A DNA stretch of 64,000 nt from an uncultured Ruminococcus sp. (GCA_902788785.1 CADALT010000005.1:1-64000); one strand, 5' to 3'. Shown: positions 45,801 through 52,987, counted from the first letter of the stretch. A program made the numbers and translations. Notes: generated from the sequence alone by a model not told the origin.

Positions 45801-47236
45801 GCAGGATCAACAATACCTATTGCTCCGCCAAAAGCACTGTAGGTCGCATTTGCGGTTGCTGTCAGTGTCAATCCATCAAATACCAGACTGTTCGAAAGGG
45901 CATTTGTTGTATACTTACCAGCGATACCGCCGAAATAGCCATCTGTATTGCCAGTTGTTCCCGAATTGACGGTAAGAGTTCCTGCACCGGTGTTCTTGAC
46001 AGTAAGCGCTGTACTGTTTTCAAGCACACCGAAAACACCGCCGCAGAACTGACCATCTACGGTAGCTGTATTATTATAATCTATCAGATCAAATTCGGTC
46101 TCAGAGTTGGTATAGTGACCGAACAGACCGCCTGCACCTGCATCACTTGTAATGCTTCCGCTTACAGGAATAGCAGAACCGGTCTGATTGGTGATCGTTG
46201 CCTGTGAGGTCAGCTCACCGACAAGACCGCCTGCATAAGCAGATGTTGACTCGGCACTTAGTGATACCGACGGCATAGTTTTGACAGTCAGACTTGCATT
46301 GTCGATCATAGTGCCTACAAGACCGCCCGCATTGCCGCCTGATGAAGTGATACTGTGAGCGCTTGTGGCAGAATAAGTCAGTTCAATGGACGAGCCGTCC
46401 TTCATCGTTCCGCAGATCTCGCCAACAGAGGAAACAGAAGCTAAATTAGCTGATGATTCGTTGGTGTAATCAAGCTTTACCGAAGCTCCGCTTTCGATCT
46501 CGCCTATAACGCCTGAATATGAGTTACTGCTTGCCGAAGACAATGTAACTTTCCAATCTGCCGTTCCGCCATTATGTACCACCTGATCTGCGAGCAGCGG
46601 CAAAGATTCCCCATCAGGCACATCTGATAATCTGACGAGAATAAGCTCTATTTGCTGATTAGTCGCATCACTCTGCAATTGGACTGAATCCGTAACAGCA
46701 CCAAAGAACGCCCTGTGTGCCTTAATAGTAAATGATTCATTGCCGCTAAATTTAACTGTACCGTCAAACGGAATTGATGGGGTACCAAGTCCCTCATAGG
46801 TATTTGGTATAGTTCCACGAACACCTGATTCATCGTTTGTAAGAGAGAGATCAAGTTCATCATTCTTATGCCTGTCTGCAAATCCATCGTTATATTTATA
46901 ATGCCAGCAATAATCAAGAAACCAGGTAATGTTAGGGAATGTGATAGAATAATTATTTGTATCCGAATTATAACTGACATAAGCATTATCATTTTCAAAT
47001 TCCGAAGATTGTTTTGTCACTGTATACGGCTCAGCATCCAGCTTGAGAGCATTTACCTGTGTCAGTTCGTCCGTTGTTACTTCATCGACTGCATCGACTG
47101 CCTTTGCATTCAGTGAGACCAAAGGCAATACTCTATCAGATAAACCTCCCAGCGGAACTGCATTAGCCATAATAGCAAAAGCAGTAGTGAAGCTTATGAT
47201 CCTCTGCTTTGCTTTTTTATTGAAAGATAATTTCAT
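36845..47236 (-). CDS. Giant secreted protein with GLUG-like repeats (3463 residues)
   Basis: A signal peptide (MKLSFNKKAKQRIISFTTAFAI...) ends near LNAKA. From about residue 250 to about 2500 at least 20 short motifs of the form GG-hydrophobic-hydrophobic-G occur (AGGLVGTM, GGLFGHYT, GGVFGVLE, GGFIGYC, GGIIGGI), each set in 40-100 residues of Asn-, Thr- and Ser-rich strands. This GLUG-like pattern points to a long right-handed beta-helix, as in adhesins. The last 800 residues are different, with beta-sandwich character. No LPxTG motif, dockerin or terminal membrane span is seen, so attachment must be through other proteins. The three small membrane proteins upstream in the same unit are the obvious candidates. 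Confidence 0.9.
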   Translation of the reverse strand: MKLSFNKKAKQRIISFTTAFAIMANAVPLGGLSDRVLPLVSLNAKAVDAVDEVTTDELTQVNALKLDAEPYTVTKQSSEFENDNAYVSYNSDTNNYSITFPNITWFLDYCWHYKYNDGFADRHKNDELDLSLTNDESGVRGTIPNTYEGLGTPSIPFDGTVKFSGNESFTIKAHRAFFGAVTDSVQLQSDATNQQIELILVRLSDVPDGESLPLLADQVVHNGGTADWKVTLSSASSNSYSGVIGEIESGASVKLDYTNESSANLASVSSVGEICGTMKDGSSIELTYSATSAHSITSSGGNAGGLVGTMIDNASLTVKTMPSVSLSAESTSAYAGGLVGELTSQATITNQTGSAIPVSGSITSDAGAGGLFGHYTNSETEFDLIDYNNTATVDGQFCGGVFGVLENSTALTVKNTGAGTLTVNSGTTGNTDGYFGGIAGKYTTNALSNSLVFDGLTLTATANATYSAFGGAIGIVDPAAYVQTTGTMSVTASGTTKANYFGGLVGATSADRGVFVDLENFTLNTGSENFKGGGVVGLFNNGVLRLSGTTTMTNAKPASATNCGQLVGDNNNVLTYAASGWTFNRSNGAMTDDLGTWGEVVRVAESDIVTVDSTAHTVTLKAAETSMGSAADFAKTALNIQLNQGGDYDCLKFTSGNNTRSYLLGTGLSLSADISLAGTGITGFMRDGGAVNSIDSFTGTFDGNGHTITLAIGEKYGNGVNASTNSEGVGQIYRHQHNGLFAVLAGTVEDLTIAGTINVSNCVDGMNIGGIASRNNGDITLTNVIAKETVNYNESAKVSVSDEGKNIGGYIGFVGTKGTITINGVSSIGATFNLKGSHESWNVYGGAIGKITAGEFTVKIGTKGDNANKLTNSLTTDISDITNVGANSDSGGLIGYITNAGSYAKRQVNINNLEISNCTIGNAASTNGGGFLGYAWLNTTTNVNGVTVTNGTINNTANNKTAGNVGVMLYSSTGKMKVDSLSINGLTMSAGGTTSLGMIVNKAYSLNDKNEVTGALYLDVLNAGYSLNGTTAPEQATGIFDEIAAYSAPNVINGGAGVISINMNESRDTNNANFKTTGTYQNKMSVSDDLKANSNARYYYNVDKMSSSDAGQNLVLWSLSKYAHSDINGEFVHTETHDFGTTLNTTLSGNADLEGLSFYPINANSYNISGLNLTMDYSGVYDAESKFGTYNPNDSYVRDPGVENQHYLMHSGLFTNLSNANTITISGTNTFKGNFLELSNASVSGVLVSKTSNGSIISSSDSKLVLDELVAKTTQNRDYSDGYLLVNNITRINSVDSKDDIKIYLEGISTKNYESDTIVAKSLLGAASGANLNIEFSKIKLDSRTNALSDSTANTALNKAYGTTRSIFSTSTLLASIKTDDKAQLKYYYSENEDWGSDGTDGERWVTYGKEVKDSKEYQKLEQKYDGSSYYTHPVNWHSNSAYDFGTGFLPYVAEPFTASQANSIYYRELKVNVTADGLTEGCGTYNDPYVINDGKQLTAVARFISTGSTDELSKITLPKAKDNFDNIAENASGSRWCTDKEGTGYHADFAPNSGKTAYENGSISWEIKNVQYYLANAYYKIDGDIKLSGDISTGFVGLGGLEANLAFRGVIVGEKNSDGSPKYTITNNSSNPFIKVSNGCVVKDIIIEVGADISLDQGTNGYNNAYFGYASQCKYYGGIIGEIMGGDNIIDNSYVKFASDKKVTLTGTNGSGTIVPVGGYVGVVVFGGLIFKNMDALKTTVSKTRLNVIYMGKTENLADNDKPEDWAAIYVNPIVGRVINGYAVNETGGNALDADGKKVQQFSVTEDGKYHDEGRTARSAATIQHTLKNGTKHYSIADINKNETNKLDVSAVPASASSDGTINIPNSQAFFILSLITQSCAGTAQGASGDYANSLSYGTNKINNVDTVYGMSRNADYTNVGSATDNTDSDFVLASNDTTANSATPYIIDRYCTNHNARCVTSTLGYYDIYLTGKATYSVDSYTYQLPDSFRGIGSVGNYDCESTLLNNKFSMKVDVFNGNNCMIDEDIYLNKFKSDNYFDVMHKGTNQEVKSNTGTYSTNTNTDNHGIGLFDSIISKDATNTISNFVLTGSVNTEMYSNTYKDSGQEEVFTASGAKASWLSVSGVVGWSRGAADNDASHQQGISFNKITLDNLSLCGDNFVGGLLAYSGMRSKTKKITITECSANNISVKMSSAYYGDTDAKKTRNAMGCFVGKVHEGAAIVYGTSQKENNSDITKFSTVKIKSYGFGVSTGDYRVASGGLVGYAGNGCQAYDMKICSYDSAVTIGLNSGTSFVGGIVGAMQPSTDGDTDCLAVFKNCTIENINIAGQCAGGLYGGKWEYKNYNPYKIEIINCSLIGNNTVNNTITAKTYAGGFIAWAFVQTRNGDDYNIRIVDSKVSNYTISSAKDGYSGGFIGYCRANNNSITCYIHDSSVENCIIGQSGSVDYAGGIIGGIKKHDENKILGYNIKLYNVTSPSSNRKGAWIGNVASDDNNTSIQFSGMTVYGGNFTQNVGNRTNFSNASFVFADYTGKCNGTQTTDSETGVSSTEYPTDISGFSNYSTSTHVEMPKYPYVNINPQSDIGANEIISGDGAALYGSSVTGFSGKTADKTMAAKIYADLSDRTNTRRYTTFDKNAVLYDGKKIEDYLNVLPGTDGDKISTYRTEKGELPSSNVKDFAVVVIANQTEDETTALINSYIQLVTNTATDYTTTSIYYSIDIKTCKFNGTDFVIDNTTNHGLTFSGGKFDLNGSYADSNNTTDTFTLVDVQFKDPFNTSKIAYHLYVPVYTIKQMEVDFYSAVKTGSGSVSYIEGTPSNEYSSLMDTTENQTHIDSLETWVTQYIRFTYNYGDLNALLQGGNLDWNHEKYVNFDTQQAGGNTEARLPDGTFMVLIDPNGNGDKEYYAHAEDFDTYNKSDGKACWKIDLNKFKDGADNFKVQDLKAVIARYINYSKNNDNTGLYKDVTELVEATPTTKYDVYRIDNSNKVHYYKYTPEGNGDSDLSINENVNEDYYISMYVPKEADYNNELYYYTIYSPTELTGRKTATVNCKNIYNVLVADLYTQNTINRMSVAPEDQQVNATNKKISVEASTSITINNVNARSHLVGKNLYHSFDLTLNRYTESGVYNDIIGLGDSDDTTRIKATYSIGSKADENSDPVLKKDLQTNYLNIETANIMSDLITASNNRQPLVVSSYIEMDFDENKLEAEFPEKSSENTIGVNVSATSNLAYDESRLAYTSMSVPFASDGHYYYRESVNAAKLDYTSVTEPDAFDKIGKVSKNQSRLGINGYSPDCYQNEYMPINTEAKYNVSAISETDLAKAKELKLTISLSKKTDKYEDDTVTGVEYAQISNLLNYLDNQVLITSGSKYGTGGNGETHKIDENSSSLVVKIPIEECENEDNIYSIGIGFKAKTGVNFHEYANYMVTLRTELVYTDDNNQEKVVENSSISDYVIYTNAKIFPTLID

Positions 47237-47293
47237 AGTATCACCACTCTTGTAAAATTGAAAAGTTATATATGAGATACTGACCTATCATCG

Positions 47294-48391
47294 TTAATTT
47301 GATTGGTTAAAGTAACAGGCGATATAATTTGTCGCTGCATTGTCTCCTGTATAGGAAACTCCGTTCAGAGAATTTGTTGCTGTCTTATACAGCTGAAGTT
47401 CATACCTGTTTTTACTATTATTGCCGGAACCGACGCTAAGCGTGATCTTATTCCAGCCAACATATTTCCCATCATACTTTCCGCTGCCATACTGTGTATC
47501 AGAATTATCAATTTTTGTTGGCTCATTATTATTGTCAACAAATGTGTTATTTGAAAGCTCTGTATCAAAGAAAAATTCATTTATCCTAAATTTTTGCGGA
47601 TCCCATAAAATATCAACAGTTCCTGCACCACTGCCTGTGATAACATAATTATAGAAGTCATAATCGACAGTAGCACAGTTTTCCTCTATAATCTTTCCTG
47701 TCCATGTAGCTGTATCTGTTACAGCTGCAGCACCATACAATCTTGTCTCGATAAGACTTAAATTGCTTGGCGCTGAAGGCTCTGCCCAGACATGGACATA
47801 AATATCTGTGTTTGCAGCATTGATCGAGGTCGGATCGATCTCTACCTTATACTTGTCAACAGACGAATGCTGAGCTGCGAGGGAATCGGCTGCGAGCATT
47901 ACAGAAAAGCCGTTGCCAACAGTAAATTTATTCTCTGGTGCTGTAACCGTTCCGGTTGCATCGTCTTCGGTCTTGTATATGGAGTATTTTGTTGCTTTAT
48001 TTAAATAATCTGTATATTTCGCACTTGACTGATCAAGAGTATTAAGGTATGTTACCAGCTTTGTATAATTATCTCCCTGCTTGATCTGAAGCTCGGCGTG
48101 AAGTGTATAGCTGATAGTTGAAGGATTATATATCGTCGGCTTATCCTGATCGAAGTTACATACTGTTACGCTGTATTCGGCAGAAGAAAGCCGCCTGCTC
48201 GAAATATCGGGACGCATACAGTTTGATGAGAACATCTCAACAGGTGCAGCCTGCGTTGAAACAACACGTTTTACCGAGGAAACCTCTGTATATACCGCAT
48301 AGGTCACATAAATACCGCCTGACATAAGCAAAATGGCGATCAGCCATACTCTCGTCCAATGCTTTCTTAACGTTTTCAGTATTTTATTCAT
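47294..48391 (-). CDS. Membrane-anchored surface protein with SipW-like signal segment
   Basis: I start at ATG 48391, six bases behind GAGGTG. The 365-residue product has a basic N terminus, a span (VWLIAILLMSGGIYVTYAVY) and an outer domain of about 330 residues rich in strands, with three cysteines (NCMRP, TVCNFD, ENCATVD). The segment YVTYAVYTEVSS resembles, but is not identical to, the AWF signal ends of its neighbours. It lies 58 bp upstream of the giant gene in the same unit and may be a minor pilin-like subunit or anchor. No exact family is recognised. Confidence 0.75.
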   Translation of the reverse strand: MNKILKTLRKHWTRVWLIAILLMSGGIYVTYAVYTEVSSVKRVVSTQAAPVEMFSSNCMRPDISSRRLSSAEYSVTVCNFDQDKPTIYNPSTISYTLHAELQIKQGDNYTKLVTYLNTLDQSSAKYTDYLNKATKYSIYKTEDDATGTVTAPENKFTVGNGFSVMLAADSLAAQHSSVDKYKVEIDPTSINAANTDIYVHVWAEPSAPSNLSLIETRLYGAAAVTDTATWTGKIIEENCATVDYDFYNYVITGSGAGTVDILWDPQKFRINEFFFDTELSNNTFVDNNNEPTKIDNSDTQYGSGKYDGKYVGWNKITLSVGSGNNSKNRYELQLYKTATNSLNGVSYTGDNAATNYIACYFNQSN

Positions 48392-48410
48392 GACCTTCAC
48401 CTCGTTTTCA

Positions 48411-49199
48411 TCAGCTTACGCCTCGGCTTGCTGTAATATATATCATATCTGTTTCTTTATTATTCTCCGCTTTATTCCATTTTGTAAAATTGGGTGCAGC
48501 GGCTTCGCTGTCCCATTTTATTTCCAGAATAAAATAATCATATGTGTCCTCGCCCTTATCAGACGGAGTGATCGTTTCAGATTTGAGATATTTGGGAACA
48601 GCATATATTTCCGCATCATCATCATTAGCATAAGTTTTATTATAGAAGCCATCGTTTTTCTTAGCGATCTCTCTGCCATAATAAGTTTCATTAGCAGAAT
48701 CTGCATTCAGTGGGATTAAACTAACCGCATCACCTTTCTGATAGTAAAATGTTGTTCCGTCTGTTGTAGGATCATTTGGATCTTTATAGATCGGCTTATA
48801 GGGAACGGTATTCTCTCCGGACGAATCAACTTCCTCTGCATGATATATCGAATACTTGAATGGAATATTAGTTGTATGTGCGAGCTGTAAAACATATGGT
48901 ATTTTATAATTTCCTGCACTGACACTAAAGACACGATATTCGATCTTTCCATTCTTATCCATATCTTCAATGTTGATATCACTTAGTTCAAAATTGATTA
49001 TAGAATGATAGTGTCCTGCTCTGATATCAAGGTTTTCGGGCTCTTTTACCTTTGTCATGGTTTCCATTTTATTAACACTCGAAAACCATGCATAAACAGG
49101 CATTCCCACCATAAGCGCCAACGTGAACAGTGATGCAAGTATAAACTCTACCTTTTGAACATTATTCAGTTTATTGAATCTTTGAAGGATCTTTTTCAC
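48411..49199 (-). CDS. Surface protein with AWF signal segment, 262 residues
   Basis: A GTG at 49199 lies six bases after GGGGAGTG and is the best start; another GTG three codons earlier overlaps that site. A basic N terminus (VKKILQRFNKLNN) and a hydrophobic stretch end in MPVYAWFSSVNKMETM, matching SipW-type signals. The remaining 220 residues are strand-rich with many Tyr, Asp and Asn. It is translationally coupled to the upstream 356-residue protein. Probably a fibre or adaptor subunit. Confidence 0.75.
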   Translation of the reverse strand: MKKILQRFNKLNNVQKVEFILASLFTLALMVGMPVYAWFSSVNKMETMTKVKEPENLDIRAGHYHSIINFELSDINIEDMDKNGKIEYRVFSVSAGNYKIPYVLQLAHTTNIPFKYSIYHAEEVDSSGENTVPYKPIYKDPNDPTTDGTTFYYQKGDAVSLIPLNADSANETYYGREIAKKNDGFYNKTYANDDDAEIYAVPKYLKSETITPSDKGEDTYDYFILEIKWDSEAAAPNFTKWNKAENNKETDMIYITASRGVS

Positions 49200-49204
49200 C
49201 TGTA

Positions 49205-50275
49205 TCACTCCCCGGATGACGATACTTCTGACACAGACATTTTCAGCAGAATGAAGTCTACCCCCATTCCTATCTCATTATCTGCCTGATCGTAGTAATC
49301 GCCGTATTTATCGTAATCAGTCACTATTGCCGTCTCGGCAAGCCTGTCATTTACATTAGCCGGACGGGTCACGCCTTTAAAATAATAGTCCGGATATGTT
49401 GTAATGTTTTCAACTACTTCATGGTAAGCATTTGTACTTGTAAACGGTGATTCAGAAACTGTGACCTTTTGACACGTTCTTGCATCTATCAATTTGCTGA
49501 GGGTCATGGGCCATACCCAATATATATCGACCCGTGTCGGTTCGTCATTTGCATTTTTTGTATATTTATTGCTGCTTATGACCCGCTGCATATCAGCATT
49601 TGAAAGAATAGGCTTGCTGTAAACGTAATCATCTTTTGTAGTACCTGTTCTTTCTTCAAAAAGAAGAATATGTCCGTTCAGAAAACGGGCAGGAGACTCT
49701 TTTTCATCGAGCAGTTCCATATTATCTGCATTGTTTGCAGCATTTTCGTCATAGCTATATCCTAATATTTCAAAATCATAACTAAGATATATATTATCAA
49801 CATACGGCTTGACATTAAAAGAGATTTTCCCACAAGAACCGGGTTTTATCCCTCCATTCTGCTCCTCCGTATTATCAGAATTATCAGAATTGTAGTTTCC
49901 AAAGTTTGATTCATCAGTCATCAGCCATACGATAGCATCTGATCCTGTTTCTTCACGAACATTCTTATGATACGGATCATACCATAAACCTTTAAAACCG
50001 TTTTCATCAATGGAAGATAGCTCAAAGTTCATCCCCTGAGCTTTCATACCTATCTCCTCTGTATCCACTTCCCTGTTCATAGTAAACCACGCAATAGTTG
50101 AAAACGCAATGAGGACAGCGAGCAGGATCAGCATACTTGTGAGCTTTATCAGACTTTTTTTCTGTTTGCGCTTATTCTCGGCGTTTTCTTTTTTCATCTC
50201 GGAAAGTATGAGCTCCGCCTGTTCTTCAGCCAGTTTCATCATCTGTTCTGACGGCTTATTTTCGCTGTAATTCAT
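49205..50275 (-). CDS. Surface protein with long cytoplasmic tail and AWF signal segment
   Basis: ATG 50275 follows GAGGTG by six bases. The product of 356 residues has a charged N-terminal region of about 45 residues (LAEEQAELILSEMKKENAENK), a hydrophobic span (LIKLTSMLILLAVLIAFS) and the segment STIAWFTMNREVDTEEIGM, nearly the same as STYAWFTMSREVEVQNIQM of the main subunit at 35145. The outer domain of about 290 residues is strand-rich. The long tail is unusual for a cleaved signal. It is the first gene after the operon promoter at 50347-50375. Confidence 0.8.
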   Translation of the reverse strand: MNYSENKPSEQMMKLAEEQAELILSEMKKENAENKRKQKKSLIKLTSMLILLAVLIAFSTIAWFTMNREVDTEEIGMKAQGMNFELSSIDENGFKGLWYDPYHKNVREETGSDAIVWLMTDESNFGNYNSDNSDNTEEQNGGIKPGSCGKISFNVKPYVDNIYLSYDFEILGYSYDENAANNADNMELLDEKESPARFLNGHILLFEERTGTTKDDYVYSKPILSNADMQRVISSNKYTKNANDEPTRVDIYWVWPMTLSKLIDARTCQKVTVSESPFTSTNAYHEVVENITTYPDYYFKGVTRPANVNDRLAETAIVTDYDKYGDYYDQADNEIGMGVDFILLKMSVSEVSSSGE

Positions 50276-50346
50276 GGTTTTCACCTCACTTGCGAAGTTT
50301 CATATGTTCGGGACGAAGTTTTCCCCGCCCCATATTACTCTTCTAT

Positions 50347-50375
50347 ATTATAACATTTTCGTGGAATTTTTACAA
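50347..50375 (-). promoter_or_regulatory. Promoter of the surface-protein operon
   Basis: On the minus strand TTGTAA (50370-50375) and TATAAT (50347-50352) are 17 bases apart. The same -35 (TTGTAA) occurs in the promoter of the LytR-CpsA-Psr gene at 52840-52868. Confidence 0.7.
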
Positions 50376-50396
50376 TCAGCATTTTTGACAAATTTG

Positions 50397-50456
50397 TACA
50401 ATAACTATTGTATAGTTTAAGTGAGTGTTTGTAGTTTTGTTACATATGTTACAAAA
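50397..50456. promoter_or_regulatory. Inverted repeats upstream of the surface-protein promoter
   Basis: TACAATAACTATTGTA (50397-50412) is a repeat with 7-base arms. TTTTGT (50435-50440) and ACAAAA (50451-50456) flank ACATATGT. Both lie upstream of the -35 box, where an activator would bind. The remaining gap to 50755 is AT-rich and holds no gene I can support. Confidence 0.4.
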
Positions 50457-50755
50457 TTAGCCCGCATTGTTACAAAGATATTACCGTAAAGCTCTCCGTG
50501 ATATTAAGGCAGTTTTTACTTATATAACGTGTTTAAAATCCTGATTTTACGAGGTTTTATGCATCATATGACATTCAGGCTCTCCTATGTCGGGCACAAC
50601 TTTTGGGAAGATAGGCAAAACCAAATCGGACACAATACACAAAAAGTTCAATTATTTTTCATTGTTATCAAGATTGCACAAAGATGAGGTTTCATAGCAG
50701 CGGCAAAATCGAATCCCAAACACCCATCACTCGCCGAAATAAGAGGGAGAGAAAC

Positions 50756-50787
50756 AAAAAAGAGGGCAGTTTATTCAACTGTCCTCT
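50756..50787 (-). terminator. Terminator of the LytR-CpsA-Psr gene
   Basis: On the minus strand AGAGGACAGTT pairs with AACTGCCCTCT (one G-U pair) and is followed by TTTTTTG. Confidence 0.8.
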
Positions 50788-50805
50788 CTGAGTTATCATA
50801 TTATT

Positions 50806-52761
50806 TTACCACCAGTAATTAGGCGGTTCGATGCCGTTTTTCTCGTAGAAAGTACCGTCAGCCAACTCGCTCTCATACTGTTGGGCTGCCTCTTCGGAAG
50901 TCTTGCAGTCGCCGTAGATAACGTAGTTCATGATAGCCGTGTTCGCCTGGAAATCCATGGGTCCCAGCGACAGGCAGCTCTGGCTGAAAATGATCGCATC
51001 GGTATAATAGCCGTCAGCAGGGATCCTGAGCTGCTGGATGGAATAATCCATATAATCGAAAGCGTTCAGCAGCAGGTCAGCGACCTCGTCGTCCTCGATA
51101 TCGGTCTCGACCTCGGGCAACACCTTGTTCATAAGGGCATCAAGCTGCACAAGACTGAGCTTTTTCGCCTTCTTGACGATCTCCTGGATAACTTCTCGCT
51201 GGCGCATCGTTCTGCCGTAGTCATCACCGCAGCCGTAACGTATTCTCGCATAAGCAAGCGACTGGTTGCCGTTGAGGTGCATTTTTATGACCTCTTCATC
51301 GGGCGAACCATACTCTACCCACTCATTTTCCTGATTGTACTGTGAGACGTCCACCAGATCCTGATCCCAATCATTGCCGAGGTAATAGTTCTGCTCTCCC
51401 AGAGGGTCTTCTATCGCCTTGGCTTCGTTATATGAGACTTCAAGATCAAGTCCGCCCACGGCTTCAACTATGTCGATAAACTGCAGGAAATTGACCTTAA
51501 CGGTCCTGTCGATCTTGATGTTGAAGTAGTCCTGGATAACTTCCGAAAGATAATCCGCACCACCGTACCAGTAAGCGTGGTTGAGCTTATCATTAACATC
51601 GAATTTATTCATATATACCCAGGTATCACGCATCAGCGAAGTGAGAGTGATCGTCCTGTTCTTGCGGTTTATGGAGATGAGCATCATGACATCGGTCATA
51701 CCACGGTCCTCATTGGCTGTATCACGAATATCCTCACCAATCAGCAGCACGTTCATGACATCGCCGCTGGAGATCATCTTGGAATGCTGCTGTAATTTTT
51801 CACGGAGTTCCTTCTCCTTTTCAGCCTCATCCATAGTGTCCTCGCCGTCAACGATATCTCGGCTGTCAACAGGCGGTTTTTCGGTATTTATCGAAGTATC
51901 CGTGGGCTTGAGAAGACCGAAATAATGATAGAAGATAAATATCACCGCAGCCATCGCCAGAACAAGCACCAGGAAGATTATGCCCAGAGCGATGCCCGTC
52001 TTCTGACCGCCGCTGCGCTTATATTTTTTCTTCTTTTTATTCGACTTTTTCTTGCTGCCCGAGCTTGTTTCGGAAGAAATTTTTTTCTTGCTCTTTTTCT
52101 TTTCAGATGAAGCTTTATCGGACTTTTTAGGTTCATCATAAAGCTTTTTGCCCGAGTCTTTCCATTCATCCTTATCAAAAGCAGTTTCAGAAAGATGTTT
52201 TTCTGCTATCACAGGTGATGCATGGGAAGTTTTATTCGGCGCAGCATTGTTCTTTGCCGCCGCTATCCTGTCTGTCAATCCATCAGGCTTGACATCTTTC
52301 GGTTTGAAAGAAATGTCGGGAACGCTGTCAAGTTCTTTACTTTTCTGCATTGCAAGAGATATCCTGCCTGTCAAGCCATCGGGCTTTTCAGTGATCACAT
52401 CAGCACTATCCTCACCATGTTCCCTGCTGTTTATGACAGCCTTGGTTATCCTGTCCGTAAGTCCCTCAGGCTTATCCTTGGGCGTATCAGCAGCTCCATC
52501 AAGATTTTTGCAGTTGATAGCCTGTGAGATACTTTCGGACAATCCCGTGGGACTGTCCAGCGGAGATACATCTTCATCCTCGTTTGCATCACCCGCATCA
52601 GCAGAACTGCTCCTGCTGCGCTCCATAGCCTGTGTTATCCGCTCCGTCAGACCCTCAAGCCTGTCCAGAGCACCGACAGATCCCTCAGCGCCTGCCTCCG
52701 CAGTACCATCTACATTATTAAGTTCCTCGGAAGCATCGGTATGATCTGTATTATTACTCAT
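50806..52761 (-). CDS. LytR-CpsA-Psr family protein with cytoplasmic repeats
   Basis: The 651-residue protein has an unusual N-terminal cytoplasmic part of about 250 residues. It contains five copies of a motif like EGLTDRITKAV, at about 35, 75, 102, 130 and 160, then a Lys/Ser-rich stretch. One membrane span (about 258-282) precedes an LCP domain: VMNVLLIGEDIRD, TSLMRDTWVYMN, DKLNHAYWYGG and LAYARIRYGCGDDYGRTMRQ. LCP enzymes attach glycopolymers from lipid carriers to peptidoglycan. It has its own promoter and terminator just upstream of the surface-protein operon. It may anchor the locus products or a glycan to the wall. Confidence 0.92.
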   Translation of the reverse strand: MSNNTDHTDASEELNNVDGTAEAGAEGSVGALDRLEGLTERITQAMERSRSSSADAGDANEDEDVSPLDSPTGLSESISQAINCKNLDGAADTPKDKPEGLTDRITKAVINSREHGEDSADVITEKPDGLTGRISLAMQKSKELDSVPDISFKPKDVKPDGLTDRIAAAKNNAAPNKTSHASPVIAEKHLSETAFDKDEWKDSGKKLYDEPKKSDKASSEKKKSKKKISSETSSGSKKKSNKKKKKYKRSGGQKTGIALGIIFLVLVLAMAAVIFIFYHYFGLLKPTDTSINTEKPPVDSRDIVDGEDTMDEAEKEKELREKLQQHSKMISSGDVMNVLLIGEDIRDTANEDRGMTDVMMLISINRKNRTITLTSLMRDTWVYMNKFDVNDKLNHAYWYGGADYLSEVIQDYFNIKIDRTVKVNFLQFIDIVEAVGGLDLEVSYNEAKAIEDPLGEQNYYLGNDWDQDLVDVSQYNQENEWVEYGSPDEEVIKMHLNGNQSLAYARIRYGCGDDYGRTMRQREVIQEIVKKAKKLSLVQLDALMNKVLPEVETDIEDDEVADLLLNAFDYMDYSIQQLRIPADGYYTDAIIFSQSCLSLGPMDFQANTAIMNYVIYGDCKTSEEAAQQYESELADGTFYEKNGIEPPNYWW

Positions 52762-52839
52762 TATACTATCCTCTTTTCACAAGAAAGGAATTTATCAACA
52801 CGTTTATACTGCGCTCATACGCACAGTAACACATTTAAT

Positions 52840-52868
52840 ATTATAACTTAATTCAGGTCAAATTACAA
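52840..52868 (-). promoter_or_regulatory. Promoter of the LytR-CpsA-Psr gene
   Basis: On the minus strand TTGTAA (52863-52868) and TATAAT (52840-52845) are 17 bases apart. Confidence 0.7.
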
Positions 52869-52922
52869 CGCACAAATCATACGAATTCACTGCAGCTTTG
52901 ACCGATATTTTCAGCGCATTGG

Positions 52923-52940
52923 ATAAATCAGCTGATTTAT
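52923..52940. repeat. Perfect 18-bp palindrome upstream of the LCP promoter
   Basis: ATAAATCAGCTGATTTAT reads the same on both strands and lies about 55 bp upstream of the -35 box of the LCP gene. It is a candidate protein-binding site. Apart from this, the LCP promoter and the terminator at 52988-53021, nothing else is seen in 52762-53078. Confidence 0.45.
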
Positions 52941-52987
52941 AGCCCAATTTTTGGTACAGAAAAAGTAACTAATCCGGCTAAGTTATG

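Noticed and set aside
36845-47236. Repeats in the giant gene as a CRISPR array or tandem DNA repeat
   Set aside because: The GG-h-h-G motifs recur at protein level with irregular spacing and different DNA; no regular repeat-spacer pattern exists here or elsewhere in the window.
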